Part shown: piece by piece, positions 47,337 to 56,329 of the stretch | Position numbering within the stretch: position 1 is the first letter of the stretch | How the letters are laid out: every line of letters begins with the position of its first letter | NCBI GenBank assembly: GCA_030949725.1 | Contig: JAUZSE010000003.1 | Coordinates: forward strand, 19,822 to 83,821 | DNA: 64,000 nt | Source: Sulfurovum sp. | GTDB lineage: Bacteria; Campylobacterota; Campylobacteria; Campylobacterales; Sulfurovaceae | Reading direction: 5' to 3' | Notes under the pieces: generated by a model | Database searches by the model: none | Seen by the model: only the letters and a program-made list of their open reading frames with translations | What the model was told of the DNA's origin: nothing | Program-made: the position numbers and the translations under genes

Positions 47337-49403
47337 ATGGAAATAATTTTAAATGCACTAAACCCTTCCCAAAGAGAAGCGGTTGAACATATTGATGGTG
47401 CGATGCTTATTCTAGCTGGTGCAGGTAGTGGAAAAACCAAAACACTGACCACTAGACTTGCCTATCTTGTCGGAGAAGTAGGCATTGACCCTGCCAATAC
47501 ACTCACACTTACTTTTACCAACAAAGCAGCGGCCGAGATGCGTGAACGCGCACTTAGTCTGATGCCCCCAACAGTCTCTTATCCTCCACTTTTATGTACC
47601 TTTCACAAATTTGGTCTACTTTTTTTAAAATTTCATATCGAAAAGCTAGGTAGAAGTAATGCCTTTGTCATCATAGATAGTGATGATAAAAAACGTCTTT
47701 TACGCTCTATCGCAAAAGAGTTAAAAATCAACCTCAATATCGCTTTTGTTGCTTCAGAGATTTCAAAATATAAGAACTCCATACTCTCACCTGAAGTAGT
47801 TTCCCAAAAAGCTGAACTCTCTGACTACAAAAAGATTGCTTCTATCTATACAAAATATCAGAAAAATATAGAAGAAAATAATCTTGTAGATTTTGATGAT
47901 CTGCTCATGCTTACCTACAAAATACTCGCTCAAGATGAAACCTTGCGTAAGGAAACCAGCAATCGTTACAAATACATCATGGTAGACGAATACCAAGATA
48001 CCAATGAACTACAGTTTCAACTGCTTGAGCTTCTCTCTTCAGAACATAACAATCTTTGTGTAGTCGGAGATGATGATCAAAGTATTTATGGGTGGAGAGG
48101 TGCAAACATTCGTAATATCTTAGAGTTTGCAGACAACTTTGAAACCTGTAAAACGGTAAAACTTGAAACCAATTACCGTTCCACAGACCCCATAATCAAA
48201 GCAGCCAATACACTCATAGAACACAATTCAACACGTCTAGGCAAAAAGCTAACTTCACACAAAGGTAAAGTCCCAGAGGTTAAACTCCTACATTCACTAG
48301 ATGAATCTATGGAAGCCAAAGCCATCGCAAATGAAGTGAAAGAACTCTTAGATAAAGGCGTAAACCCTGAAGAAATCGCAGTGCTATACCGCATCAATGC
48401 CCTTTCACGTTCATTAGAAGAGGGATTTACAAAAGAAGGTGTAGGCTTTAAACTCATCGGAGGTATGCGATTTTATGAACGTGCAGAAATAAAAGACATT
48501 ATCTCTTACTTTAGAGTTCTATCCAATCCCCATGATGATTTTTCACTCATACGCATCATCAACAAACCCAAAAGAGGCATAGGTAAAGTATCTATAGAAA
48601 AATTACAAAAAGCTGCCTTTGACGCACAAATGACCCTATACGAGTATATAGAAAGATCCTCAGCTGGTGATTTACCTACGGTTATCAGTAAAAAAGTATC
48701 TACTTCACTTACAAAACTTGTTGAAGATATTTCGCTTTTACAAGATGAGATTAAAAATACTCTTGGAAATTTTATGACTCTATTTGAAGAACACATCAAA
48801 CTTAAAGATCATTATGGAGACATGGTAGATGGATTTGATCGTATTTTGAATATTGATGAATTTTATGGGTTCTTTAGAGATGCAGTCATCAAAAATCATG
48901 AGCTAACACTCGATGGATTCCTCAATGATATTTCACTACAAAGTGATCAAGATCAGCTAGAAGCTGATACCATTACTATTATGAGTATCCATGCTTCCAA
49001 AGGACTTGAATTTGAGCATCTCTTCGTCATAGGATGGGAAGAAGAATTTTTTCCTTTACTTGGTGAAGGATGTAACATGGAAGAAGAACGTCGCTTAGGC
49101 TACGTAGCTATCACCAGAGCAAAATCTGACCTGACACTCTGTTATGTGAATAGCCGTTTCTATAAAGGTCGTCGTAAGATGATAGACAAAAGCCGTTTCC
49201 TAGGAGAAGCAGGACTCATTCAAGATACCAGTCTCAAAATAACCAAAAGCTCTGCCTTTAAAAAAGGAGACCTTGTCAAGCACAAGATCTTTGGCATCGG
49301 TCGGGTACAAGCTGTCAATAAATCTGGGAATGGGTATAAACTTCTCATAAATTTTGGTGGGAACAAAAAAGAGATATTAAGCTCTTTTGTCCAAAGTATA
49401 TAA
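47337..49403 (+). CDS. uvrD: UvrD/PcrA/Rep superfamily I DNA helicase
   Basis: A 688-residue SF1A helicase. Q motif LNPSQREAVEH, Walker A AGAGSGKTKT, motif Ia TFTNKAAAEMRER, Walker B IMVDEYQDTNELQ, motif III VVGDDDQSIYGWRGA, motif IV TNYRST, motif V TIMSIHASKGLEF and motif VI EERRLGYVAITRA are all visible. The C-terminal part (KKGDLVKHKIFGIGRVQAV) is the PcrA/UvrD Tudor-like RNAP-interacting domain. It acts in repair and removal of stalled polymerase. It is followed by truB with a 3-base gap. Confidence 0.94.
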   Translation: MEIILNALNPSQREAVEHIDGAMLILAGAGSGKTKTLTTRLAYLVGEVGIDPANTLTLTFTNKAAAEMRERALSLMPPTVSYPPLLCTFHKFGLLFLKFHIEKLGRSNAFVIIDSDDKKRLLRSIAKELKINLNIAFVASEISKYKNSILSPEVVSQKAELSDYKKIASIYTKYQKNIEENNLVDFDDLLMLTYKILAQDETLRKETSNRYKYIMVDEYQDTNELQFQLLELLSSEHNNLCVVGDDDQSIYGWRGANIRNILEFADNFETCKTVKLETNYRSTDPIIKAANTLIEHNSTRLGKKLTSHKGKVPEVKLLHSLDESMEAKAIANEVKELLDKGVNPEEIAVLYRINALSRSLEEGFTKEGVGFKLIGGMRFYERAEIKDIISYFRVLSNPHDDFSLIRIINKPKRGIGKVSIEKLQKAAFDAQMTLYEYIERSSAGDLPTVISKKVSTSLTKLVEDISLLQDEIKNTLGNFMTLFEEHIKLKDHYGDMVDGFDRILNIDEFYGFFRDAVIKNHELTLDGFLNDISLQSDQDQLEADTITIMSIHASKGLEFEHLFVIGWEEEFFPLLGEGCNMEEERRLGYVAITRAKSDLTLCYVNSRFYKGRRKMIDKSRFLGEAGLIQDTSLKITKSSAFKKGDLVKHKIFGIGRVQAVNKSGNGYKLLINFGGNKKEILSSFVQSI

Positions 49404-49406
49404 AAT

Positions 49407-50240
49407 ATGAACCGATTATTTGTCGTCAATAAACCCATTTTTAGAACATCTAATGGCTATATGAATTATATAAAACATAAATACAACAGCAAAAAAGTAG
49501 GTTTTTCTGGTACCTTAGATCCTTTTGCTACTGGCTGTCTCATAGTGGCTACAGGACAATACACAAAACTATTCCAGTACCTCAACAAAACACCAAAATC
49601 TTACAAGGCTACCCTATGGTTGGGTGCGAACTCTCCAGGTCTTGATATAGAGAAGGTGGACAGTATTGAAGAAGTCGAAGCTTTTGATGAAAAGTACATC
49701 AAAGAAGTCTTAGCCTCACTGCAAGGTGAACTCACCTATTACCCTCCTAAATTTTGTGCCAAGAAGATCAATGGAAAACGTGCCTATGAACTTGCACGAG
49801 AAGGAAAAGAAGTGCTACTCAAAACCATTACTTCAACCATCTATGATATTCATTTGCTAAACTACTCTCACCCCTTTGTACACTTTGAAGTCAAGGTAAG
49901 TGAAGGTACATACATTAGAAGTCTTGCTGCTCTAGTGGCGGACAAACTAGGTGTAGATGGCACACTTTCAAGCCTGCACCGTATCAATGAGGGGCAGTTT
50001 TATTATGACAAGGAAAAAGCACTTAATCCATTTATTCATTTAGCATTATCATCCAATACCTATACAGGAGATGATTCATTTATAGAATTAGGAAAAAAAT
50101 TGGATATTGCGTATTTTGCTATACAAGAGGATGGGGTTTATCTTATAGAGACCGCTAACTTTTTTTCTATCATTCAGATAATGAGTAAAGCAATTACATA
50201 CAGATTTAACCGTATAGCTAAATTTAGTGAAAATGGTTGA
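49407..50240 (+). CDS. truB: tRNA pseudouridine-55 synthase
   Basis: A 277-residue TruB. RLFVVNKPIFRTSN is the opening, KKVGFSGTLDPFATGCLIVATGQYTKL includes the catalytic Asp in GTLDPxAxG, and KINGKRAYELAREG and VSEGTYIRSLAALVADKLG are further family motifs. It lacks a PUA-type ending. In Campylobacter and Helicobacter, csrA and ispE follow near truB; here a signalling module separates truB from ispE. Confidence 0.93.
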   Translation: MNRLFVVNKPIFRTSNGYMNYIKHKYNSKKVGFSGTLDPFATGCLIVATGQYTKLFQYLNKTPKSYKATLWLGANSPGLDIEKVDSIEEVEAFDEKYIKEVLASLQGELTYYPPKFCAKKINGKRAYELAREGKEVLLKTITSTIYDIHLLNYSHPFVHFEVKVSEGTYIRSLAALVADKLGVDGTLSSLHRINEGQFYYDKEKALNPFIHLALSSNTYTGDDSFIELGKKLDIAYFAIQEDGVYLIETANFFSIIQIMSKAITYRFNRIAKFSENG

Positions 50241-50260
50241 GATATTAAGTGTATAAAGCG

Positions 50261-50295
50261 TATAATACCTAAACTAAAATGAATAATTTTAGTTT
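50261..50295 (+). promoter_or_regulatory. -10 element followed by a hairpin upstream of LC7-like gene
   Basis: TATAAT (50261-50266) stands 52 bases before the ATG of the LC7-like gene. Directly after it AAACTAAAAT-GAATA-ATTTTAGTTT forms a perfect 10-bp stem with a 5-base loop (50271-50295). It lies where transcription would begin, so it may be an operator or a 5'-end stabiliser. It could also end truB transcription, though there is no T-run. Confidence 0.5.
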
Positions 50296-50317
50296 AAAAA
50301 ATACCAAGGACACAAAT

Positions 50318-50680
50318 ATGAATATGAACAAAATAGAAGATGGTTTAAAAGATATACTTAGCTTAAATGGCGCTTTGGGTGCATCGTTGGTTGATTGGGG
50401 AAGTGGTATGGTACTAGGAATGGATACGAATGGTAATTTTCCTATTGAACTTGCATCAGCTGGTAATTCAGAGGTAGTAAAAGCCAAGATGACTACCATG
50501 AAAAGTCTTGAATTAGAGGGGAATATTAAGGATATAATGATTAGCTTAAGTGACCAACTTCATATTATTCATATTTTAGAGGATAATCCAGAATTGTTTC
50601 TCTATGTAGCCCTTGATTCTTCTAAATCAAATTTGGCATTGGCTAGACATAAACTCTCAACAGTAGCAAAAGAAAAATAA
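50318..50680 (+). CDS. Roadblock/LC7-like small protein 1
   Basis: I start it at ATG 50318 (CCAAGGACACAAAT upstream), giving 120 residues. The fold pattern GALGASLVDWGSGMVLGMDTNGN, IELASAGNSEVVKAK, ISLSDQLHIIHIL and LFLYVALDSSKSNLALARHKL matches roadblock/LC7 dimer proteins, which in bacteria regulate small GTPases or kinases. It is homologous to the two LC7-like proteins at 53336-54241, but on the other strand and at the other end of the kinase gene. Role inferred: accessory to the kinase. Confidence 0.65.
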   Translation: MNMNKIEDGLKDILSLNGALGASLVDWGSGMVLGMDTNGNFPIELASAGNSEVVKAKMTTMKSLELEGNIKDIMISLSDQLHIIHILEDNPELFLYVALDSSKSNLALARHKLSTVAKEK

Positions 50681-50699
50681 AATTTTTGCTGTCTATCTA

Positions 50700-50730
50700 G
50701 AGTTTCTAAACTTCATACATTTAGAAACTC
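50700..50730. terminator. Bidirectional terminator between LC7-like gene and hybrid kinase
   Basis: GAGTTTCTAAA and TTTAGAAACTC make a perfect 11-bp stem with a 9-base loop, with TTTTCG after it on the plus strand and AAAAATTTT-type sequence on the other side. It overlaps the stop codon of the kinase. Confidence 0.7.
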
Positions 50731-53322
50731 TTTTCGCACACTTTATGAAATGTAATAACTGCATCATTTAATTGGCTTCGCTGTGTCTGATTAATAGCAA
50801 CAATAGGTTCCAAAGACTGAGATAAAAAACAAGCTCCAATTTCTTTAGCTTCCTCTTTTATCTGGTAAGAAAGTTGTGTCGCCTCTTCCAACTGTAATAC
50901 TTCTACTTTTTTTGTTATGACTGCAGAAGAATCTCTAAATTTATCACAAAATAGTTTAAGAATAATACGATATTCTTCTTCATCTTTCTTGAGCCTTACT
51001 AAAGTATCGTCTAGTGTTAGAATTTTTGATATTTCTTTTTTCTCTTTAGATGATATATCTTTATTTTTTATAAAAACTTCTGCAAAAGATAAAAAATGCT
51101 CAAATGCTTTATTGTAGTTTTTTATTAGGACAAGAAATATTTTTTGATGTTTATAGATGTTTTTACTGATTTTAGAGAGAGCATTAAATACATTCTTCTT
51201 TTCTACTAACTGAACGTCATCTTGAAGTAATTTAGATATCTTTATAACCTCAGAATAATCTCCTATACCTATAAGTGTCTGTATCTCTTCTGCTCCCTCT
51301 TTTAATCTTAAAACAAAACTTTTTTAGGTTTGACATATTTTAAAATATATTGATAAAAAAGGTTTACATCTATAGGTTTAGTAAGATAATTGTCCATCCC
51401 CGCCTTCATCGCTTCTTCTTTATCTTCTTTTCTAGCACTTCCCGAGAAAGCTATAATCGGAATATGACTATATATAGGGTTTTCTTTCAAGTGTTCAACT
51501 GTCTCATATCCACCCATAAGGGGCATTTTAATATCCATAAATATCAAATCTATAGGTTCAATATTTTCTATCATATCTAAGACCTCTTGACCATTATTTG
51601 CAATGGTGATTTTAATACCTGTATCTTCTAGTAGTGCTAGTAAAATCGATTGATTAATTTCATTGTCTTCTGCTATCAAGATATGTGAACCACTCAATAT
51701 ATTTAGAGATGTTTTACTCATAAAAGTATTTGATTCTATTTGGGAGATACGTTTATCTCCATACAATTCTTGCATAGTATTAAAAATTGATTGGTGATTG
51801 AATGGCTTTATGATTTTGGCATCGATATCAATATATTCTAAAATATTATCATCTAAATGATCTTCATGATGATGCATCAAAACTATCTTTGCCTTACATT
51901 TATCTTTATCTTTAGTAAGCTTATTTTTAGATGCCTCAACTAGTGCTTTATCTAAAAATAATATATTAAAATCATCTTTTGATATATGTTCAAATAACTC
52001 TTCCATGTTTGAAACGTTCAAAACATCATAACCAAAATTGTGCAACATTTTTTCTAGTGCTTTTCTACTAGAATTATTCTCATCAAAGATTAAAATTTTG
52101 TGATTATTTATCTTTTTCAATGATAGAGGATAAGTATTTTCTTTTAGCACTTCTATCTCTATAGTAAAGATAAAATCACTTCCTTCTCCATACACACTCT
52201 CTACTCGTATATTTCCACCCATAAGTTCAACCAGTTGTTTTGCTATGGTAAGTCCCAGACCTGTACCACCAAATTGACGACTAGTTGAGATATCTGCTTG
52301 TGAAAAAGTCTGAAAAAGATTGGCTATTTGATCATCTTTCAGACCAATACCTGTATCTGAAATCTTAAACTCCAATAGTTTCTTTCCAGAAGGAGGAAGA
52401 AGAAGTTTAGCAGATAAAACAACTTCACCTTGATCTGTAAATTTTACAGCATTGCTCATAAGATTTATCAGTATTTGTGTTAAACGTAGAGGATCTCCAT
52501 ATATACGCGTTGGCATAGTGCTATCTAGGTCAAAAATTAAATCTATTTTTTTTTTCATAGGCTTTAAAATCAATCATCGTAGAAATATTTTCCAATATGC
52601 CATTCATATCAAATTCAATTTTCTCAATGGAGAACTTGCCTGCTTCCATTTTAGAAAAATCCAATATATCATTGACAATATTTAATATTAAATTAGCTGA
52701 AGTTTCTATCTTGGAGACATAGTCACGATGCTTGGAATCTAAATCATAATCAAGTAAAATATGACTCAGTCCAATCACTGCATTCATAGGTGTGCGAATT
52801 TCATGTGATATATTGGCAAAAAAAAGATTCTTAGTCTCCCTCGCATATTCTATTGACTGTATTCTTTTATCTAATTCTACAACTCTTTCTTCTGACATTA
52901 TAAAGTTTTGTAACTTCATTTTATCTTCATATATCTCTTTACTCGCTTCAAAACAAATACTATAGAGTTCATCATGTTTTAGAGGTCTGTGAAGACAATA
53001 ATATATTTTTTTTTGTCATTAAGGAAAGGAGTTGATCTTTCGCATATTTTGTACGAATGATGATAATTATCTGCTTTGGATTAATACTGCGTATCTCTTC
53101 TAAAATATCCATGCAGCTATCCCATTTTTGTGCATCTATCATGATGACATCTGGATATACATTTAAAATATCATGGCTGTAAACATATTCTACAAGATCA
53201 TTAAGGATAGTCACATCTTGGAAAAGAAGTTTCAATCTACTATAATCTTCTGCATAAATACTGGTATCGTTTTCAACATAATACAAGTTTAACAATCCAC
53301 TGTAGGCTAAAATTTTTTCCAT
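50721..53322 (-). CDS. Hybrid histidine kinase REC-HK-REC-REC-Hpt-like (three frameshifts)
   Basis: About 865 residues over four frames. Piece one (52972-53322) is a REC-like domain (YPDVIMIDAQKWDS). A shift in a long A-run near 53010 leads to KIYYCLHRPLKHDELYSI and then HisKA (FFANISHEIRTPMNAVIGLS). A shift at T8 near 52552 leads to the HATPase (ILINLMSNAVKFTD, DTGIGL, GGTGLGL). A pseudo-receiver and a true receiver (LIFMDIKMPLMGG, FSGSA, TKPID) follow. A shift near 51302 leads to a helical tail, SYQIKEEAKEIGACFLSQSLEPI, which looks like an Hpt domain lacking its His. No membrane segment is seen, so it is cytosolic. Confidence 0.8.
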
Positions 53323-53335
53323 AAATCTACCTTTA

Positions 53336-53785
53336 TTATTTAATCTCTCTGTATTTAATACTCAACTCTTCAGCTACGAGTTTCACTTTTGTTCGCATAA
53401 GTGCTACATTTGATTTATGTGAATCCAGCACAATATACAAACATAGTTCAGGATGCTTTGGTAAAACATGTATAAAATGGATTTGTGTGGGTAAGGTCAT
53501 TAAAATATCCTCAAGAGAACTATTAGTATCTATATCTTTTAGCATCTTTTTGTTGGCTTTTAGAACATTTATAGCTCCTTTTGAGGCTACATCTATATCA
53601 AATTCACCCTCTATTTTTGTCCCCAAAATAATATTATTTTCCCAATCTATCAGGGAAACTGCCAATACATCATTTAAATCCAAAAGCTGAATTAGTGTAT
53701 TTTCTATATCATTATGTTCTATAAAAGTATTTCCAAAAATATTCTTTACTATTTTTTTACAAAAAAGATTCATTTTATCTAGCAT
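53336..53785 (-). CDS. Roadblock/LC7-like small protein 2
   Basis: A 149-residue paralogue of the plus-strand LC7-like protein: NDVLAVSLIDWENNIILGTKIEGEFDIDVASKGAINVLKANKKML, LPTQIHFIHVLPKHPELCLYIVLDSHKSNVALMRTKV. It has an N-terminal extension of about 25 residues. It sits 13 bases upstream of the kinase and 9 bases downstream of LC7-like protein 3, so all three are one operon. Confidence 0.65.
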   Translation of the reverse strand: MLDKMNLFCKKIVKNIFGNTFIEHNDIENTLIQLLDLNDVLAVSLIDWENNIILGTKIEGEFDIDVASKGAINVLKANKKMLKDIDTNSSLEDILMTLPTQIHFIHVLPKHPELCLYIVLDSHKSNVALMRTKVKLVAEELSIKYREIK

Positions 53786-53794
53786 TCTTAATCC

Positions 53795-54241
53795 TTATAA
53801 TTCAATATTCATATCTATTGATTCAAGTTGGCTGTGAATCAATGCTAGATTTGTTTTTTGAGCATCCGCAACAAGATATAAGAAAAAATCTCTACTTTTT
53901 GTTACGCTAAGATGATAAATGATCAAGATATTATCCGAGCAGGTAAAAGTTATATTTTTAAGATTCTTTTTCTTATCTATACTTTCTATCATTAGTATAG
54001 TCTTTCTTGTAATTTCATTATTGGAAGCTGATATTAAAAGCATATTCTTATTTTCATCACTCATCGACCCCAAAATCATTCCACTCTTTAGGTCTATTAA
54101 TACACTTTCAATAACACCCGTTAGTTTAAAAGAATTCTGCAAGAGGCATGCTATTTTTTCTCTATCTATCTTGGTTTGAATGATAAATTTTTCCAATAAC
54201 CTATCCTGAAAAGATTGAAAAGAACTGCTCTCTTTTGGCAT
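53795..54241 (-). CDS. Roadblock/LC7-like small protein 3
   Basis: A 148-residue protein, the first gene of the kinase operon. It has the same layout (GVIESVLIDLKSGMILGSMSDENK, SASNNEITRKTILMIES, FTCSDNILIIYHLSVTKSRDFFLYLVADAQKTNLALIHSQL) but is the most diverged of the three. Its N-terminus is a helical segment of about 35 residues. Together with the second LC7-like protein it could form a heterodimer controlling the kinase. Confidence 0.6.
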   Translation of the reverse strand: MPKESSSFQSFQDRLLEKFIIQTKIDREKIACLLQNSFKLTGVIESVLIDLKSGMILGSMSDENKNMLLISASNNEITRKTILMIESIDKKKNLKNITFTCSDNILIIYHLSVTKSRDFFLYLVADAQKTNLALIHSQLESIDMNIEL

Positions 54242-54348
54242 ATATCAGATCCTTTTAGTTAAAAATTTATAGATTAAGGAAGAATATCTAAATTCTTTCT
54301 TGTTATAGCTAAATTTTTAGGAAAGTTAATATTCCAATTTTCTTATAG

Positions 54349-54354
54349 TATAAT
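54349..54354 (+). promoter_or_regulatory. -10 element of ispE promoter
   Basis: TATAAT lies 32 bases before the ispE ATG, in the divergent gap with LC7-like gene 3. AAAAAGG precedes the start codon as ribosome-binding site. Confidence 0.5.
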
Positions 54355-54385
54355 ACGCATCAAATTTATATAAAAAGGTTTAGTA

Positions 54386-55309
54386 ATGGGTGGTTTTGAA
54401 GGTGGTGATGAGGGTGGATTTTGGGATGATGATACGCTTCCTAAATCGATGAAAAGAGGAAAAGTAGATATATCTAATAGAGAAAAACCAAGTATAGAAA
54501 AAAATGATTTAGGCTACAGTATAAAAGCCCATGCAAAAGTAAATATCTTTTTGAAAATTACAGGACACAAAGAAGGTTACCATACCCTACTCTCACGCGT
54601 TATCAGAGTAGAAGAACTCTATGACACCCTCACCTTTGTACCCTGCGAGTGTAATACCTTTACCATAGAAGGCTGTGATGGTATACCCTTAGAATCAAAC
54701 ACTATCTACAAAGCATACAAGGCACTCAATGATCATACTGGTGACCTTGACATCTTAAACTTCTTTTACGCACATAAAGTGCTTGTCACCAAACGTATAC
54801 CAAGTCAAGCTGGTTTAGGTGGTGGTAGCTCTGATGCTGCTGCGTTTATGCTACTTGTCAAAGAGGTGTGTAATTTGATGATAGGTACAGAAGAATTGGC
54901 TAGAGTAGGCAGTACCATAGGTGCTGATTTACCTTTTTTTATCTATAACTATCCTTCTGCAAATGTCTCTGGTTTTGGAGATACGGTTGAATCCTTTGAT
55001 GAAGTGCCATTGACAGTAGAGCTTTATACACCAAACATAGGCTGTGATACTAGCCTAGTTTATCAAACATTTAAAAAAGAGTTACTCAAAAACATCCGTG
55101 TATCTTCTTTTTTTGGATGGGACAGTATAGATTCTAAAACACTTTTAGAAATGACCGCAGACCCCCTAAAACTCAACGACCTCTACGCCGCAGCATGCAT
55201 AGCCTATCCAGACTTAAAGACCCTAGCACCCAAAGGATGGTTTTTTTCTGGAAGTGGCAGTACATTCTTTAGATTAAAAGAAAGTACTAAAGAGATAGAT
55301 AGAGGTTGA
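54386..55309 (+). CDS. ispE: 4-diphosphocytidyl-2-C-methylerythritol kinase, with N-terminal extension
   Basis: IspE is the GHMP kinase of the MEP isoprenoid pathway. The catalytic body starts at about residue 43 (YSIKAHAKVNIFLKI) and contains the glycine-rich GHMP loop SQAGLGGGSSDAAAF near 150, GADLPFF and the C-terminal GSGSTFF. Before it lie about 42 extra residues, Gly/Asp-rich then basic (MGGFEGGDEGGFWDDD), not expected in the family. The ribosome-binding site favours this long start. The gene overlaps the convergent SPOR-like gene by 23 bases. Confidence 0.88.
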   Translation: MGGFEGGDEGGFWDDDTLPKSMKRGKVDISNREKPSIEKNDLGYSIKAHAKVNIFLKITGHKEGYHTLLSRVIRVEELYDTLTFVPCECNTFTIEGCDGIPLESNTIYKAYKALNDHTGDLDILNFFYAHKVLVTKRIPSQAGLGGGSSDAAAFMLLVKEVCNLMIGTEELARVGSTIGADLPFFIYNYPSANVSGFGDTVESFDEVPLTVELYTPNIGCDTSLVYQTFKKELLKNIRVSSFFGWDSIDSKTLLEMTADPLKLNDLYAAACIAYPDLKTLAPKGWFFSGSGSTFFRLKESTKEIDRG

Positions 55310-56192
55310 TTGATTGGACAAGTTCATCTAATTTTGTTTTATAAAGAGTGGTATAACTATGCAAAAGTTCAGGTTTTTTATACATTATGTGTTGCTGCAC
55401 TTCATTGATAACCGTATACATCTTTTTGGCACCTATAGTACTAGTAAGTCCTCTCATCTCTAAACACAATGCTTTAATCTGTCCATAACGCTGTTCTTTA
55501 ACTAAATTTTCAAATATAGAGCTACTTTGGGCATAAGTATCTAAAAATTCTTGTAACATCTGTTTATAAAAAATGATATTCCCATTGAGGTTTCCAATAC
55601 CAACCTCTACATTCAGTCCCTCAAAAACCAAAGGGGCAGGATCAAGTTTATTTGAAATATTATGAATATTCTCACCCATTATTGAGAGTGCTTCATTCTG
55701 CCTAAGTACAAGATTATCATGTTTTAATTTCATTTTCTGATACTCTAACTTCATTCGTTTCATCTGTATAGACGATAGAAACATAAAAAATATACTCAAA
55801 AAAGCCAAGGAGAACATGCCCACCCATAAAGAGTCATAGATTTTTTTATCAATAGTTTGAATAACAGGTTCAACTTTCAATTCAAAACTTTTCTTTTCTA
55901 GCATAAAGGCATTGGGAAAATATTTTTTTGCCTTAAAATACGCCAATGCAAGAAAGTCATTATTTTCAAATGGTCCCACTCTCAAGATATAAGATTGATT
56001 TACTTTTTTGATAGTAGCCTTTACTTTAGAACCATCTGTCAAAATTTGAACCGTTTTCTCTTCATAGTATTTCATTTTTTCGACGATCTTTTCTTTATCA
56101 TCCCCACTATCTAAGACAATAAAATTATCTCCTGCCATTGAAACCTGCACCACTAAAGATACCCACAGTAAAAATCTATATATTTCAAACAT
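55287..56192 (-). CDS. Membrane protein with SPOR-like and degenerate Hpt-like domains
   Basis: A 301-residue protein. A signal peptide (IYRFLLWVSLVVQVSMAGD) precedes a periplasmic stretch with a SPOR-like pattern (VKATIKKVNQSYILRVGPFENNDFLALAYFKAKKYFPNAFML). A membrane helix follows at about 125-145 (SLWVGMFSLAFLSIFFMFL), then a coiled coil, and a cytosolic helical domain. In that domain FYKQMLQEFLDTY and ICLEMRGLTSTIGAKKMY-like sequence match Hpt domains, with Glu or Met where the phospho-His should be. It may scaffold signalling at the cell wall. Family name unknown. Confidence 0.6.
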   Translation of the reverse strand: MFEIYRFLLWVSLVVQVSMAGDNFIVLDSGDDKEKIVEKMKYYEEKTVQILTDGSKVKATIKKVNQSYILRVGPFENNDFLALAYFKAKKYFPNAFMLEKKSFELKVEPVIQTIDKKIYDSLWVGMFSLAFLSIFFMFLSSIQMKRMKLEYQKMKLKHDNLVLRQNEALSIMGENIHNISNKLDPAPLVFEGLNVEVGIGNLNGNIIFYKQMLQEFLDTYAQSSSIFENLVKEQRYGQIKALCLEMRGLTSTIGAKKMYTVINEVQQHIMYKKPELLHSYTTLYKTKLDELVQSINLYLSL

Positions 56193-56296
56193 ATTTTGCT
56201 CCTAGATTCTTAATCTCTATCGTGTAAAAGAAAATAATATTCCTGATATTAATCACATGGATAAAGTATAGTATAACCACCTTATAGTGACTATGC

Positions 56297-56302
56297 TATA
56301 AT
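56297..56302 (+). promoter_or_regulatory. Extended -10 of desaturase promoter
   Basis: TATGCTATAAT, an extended -10 box, lies 28 bases before the desaturase ATG at 56330. Confidence 0.55.
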
Positions 56303-56329
56303 ACAAAAAATAAATCTAAAGAGGCCAAA

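Noticed and set aside
50917-51117. Plus-strand 66-aa ORF
   Set aside because: It is antisense to the C-terminal helical tail of the hybrid kinase, which reads cleanly on the minus strand.
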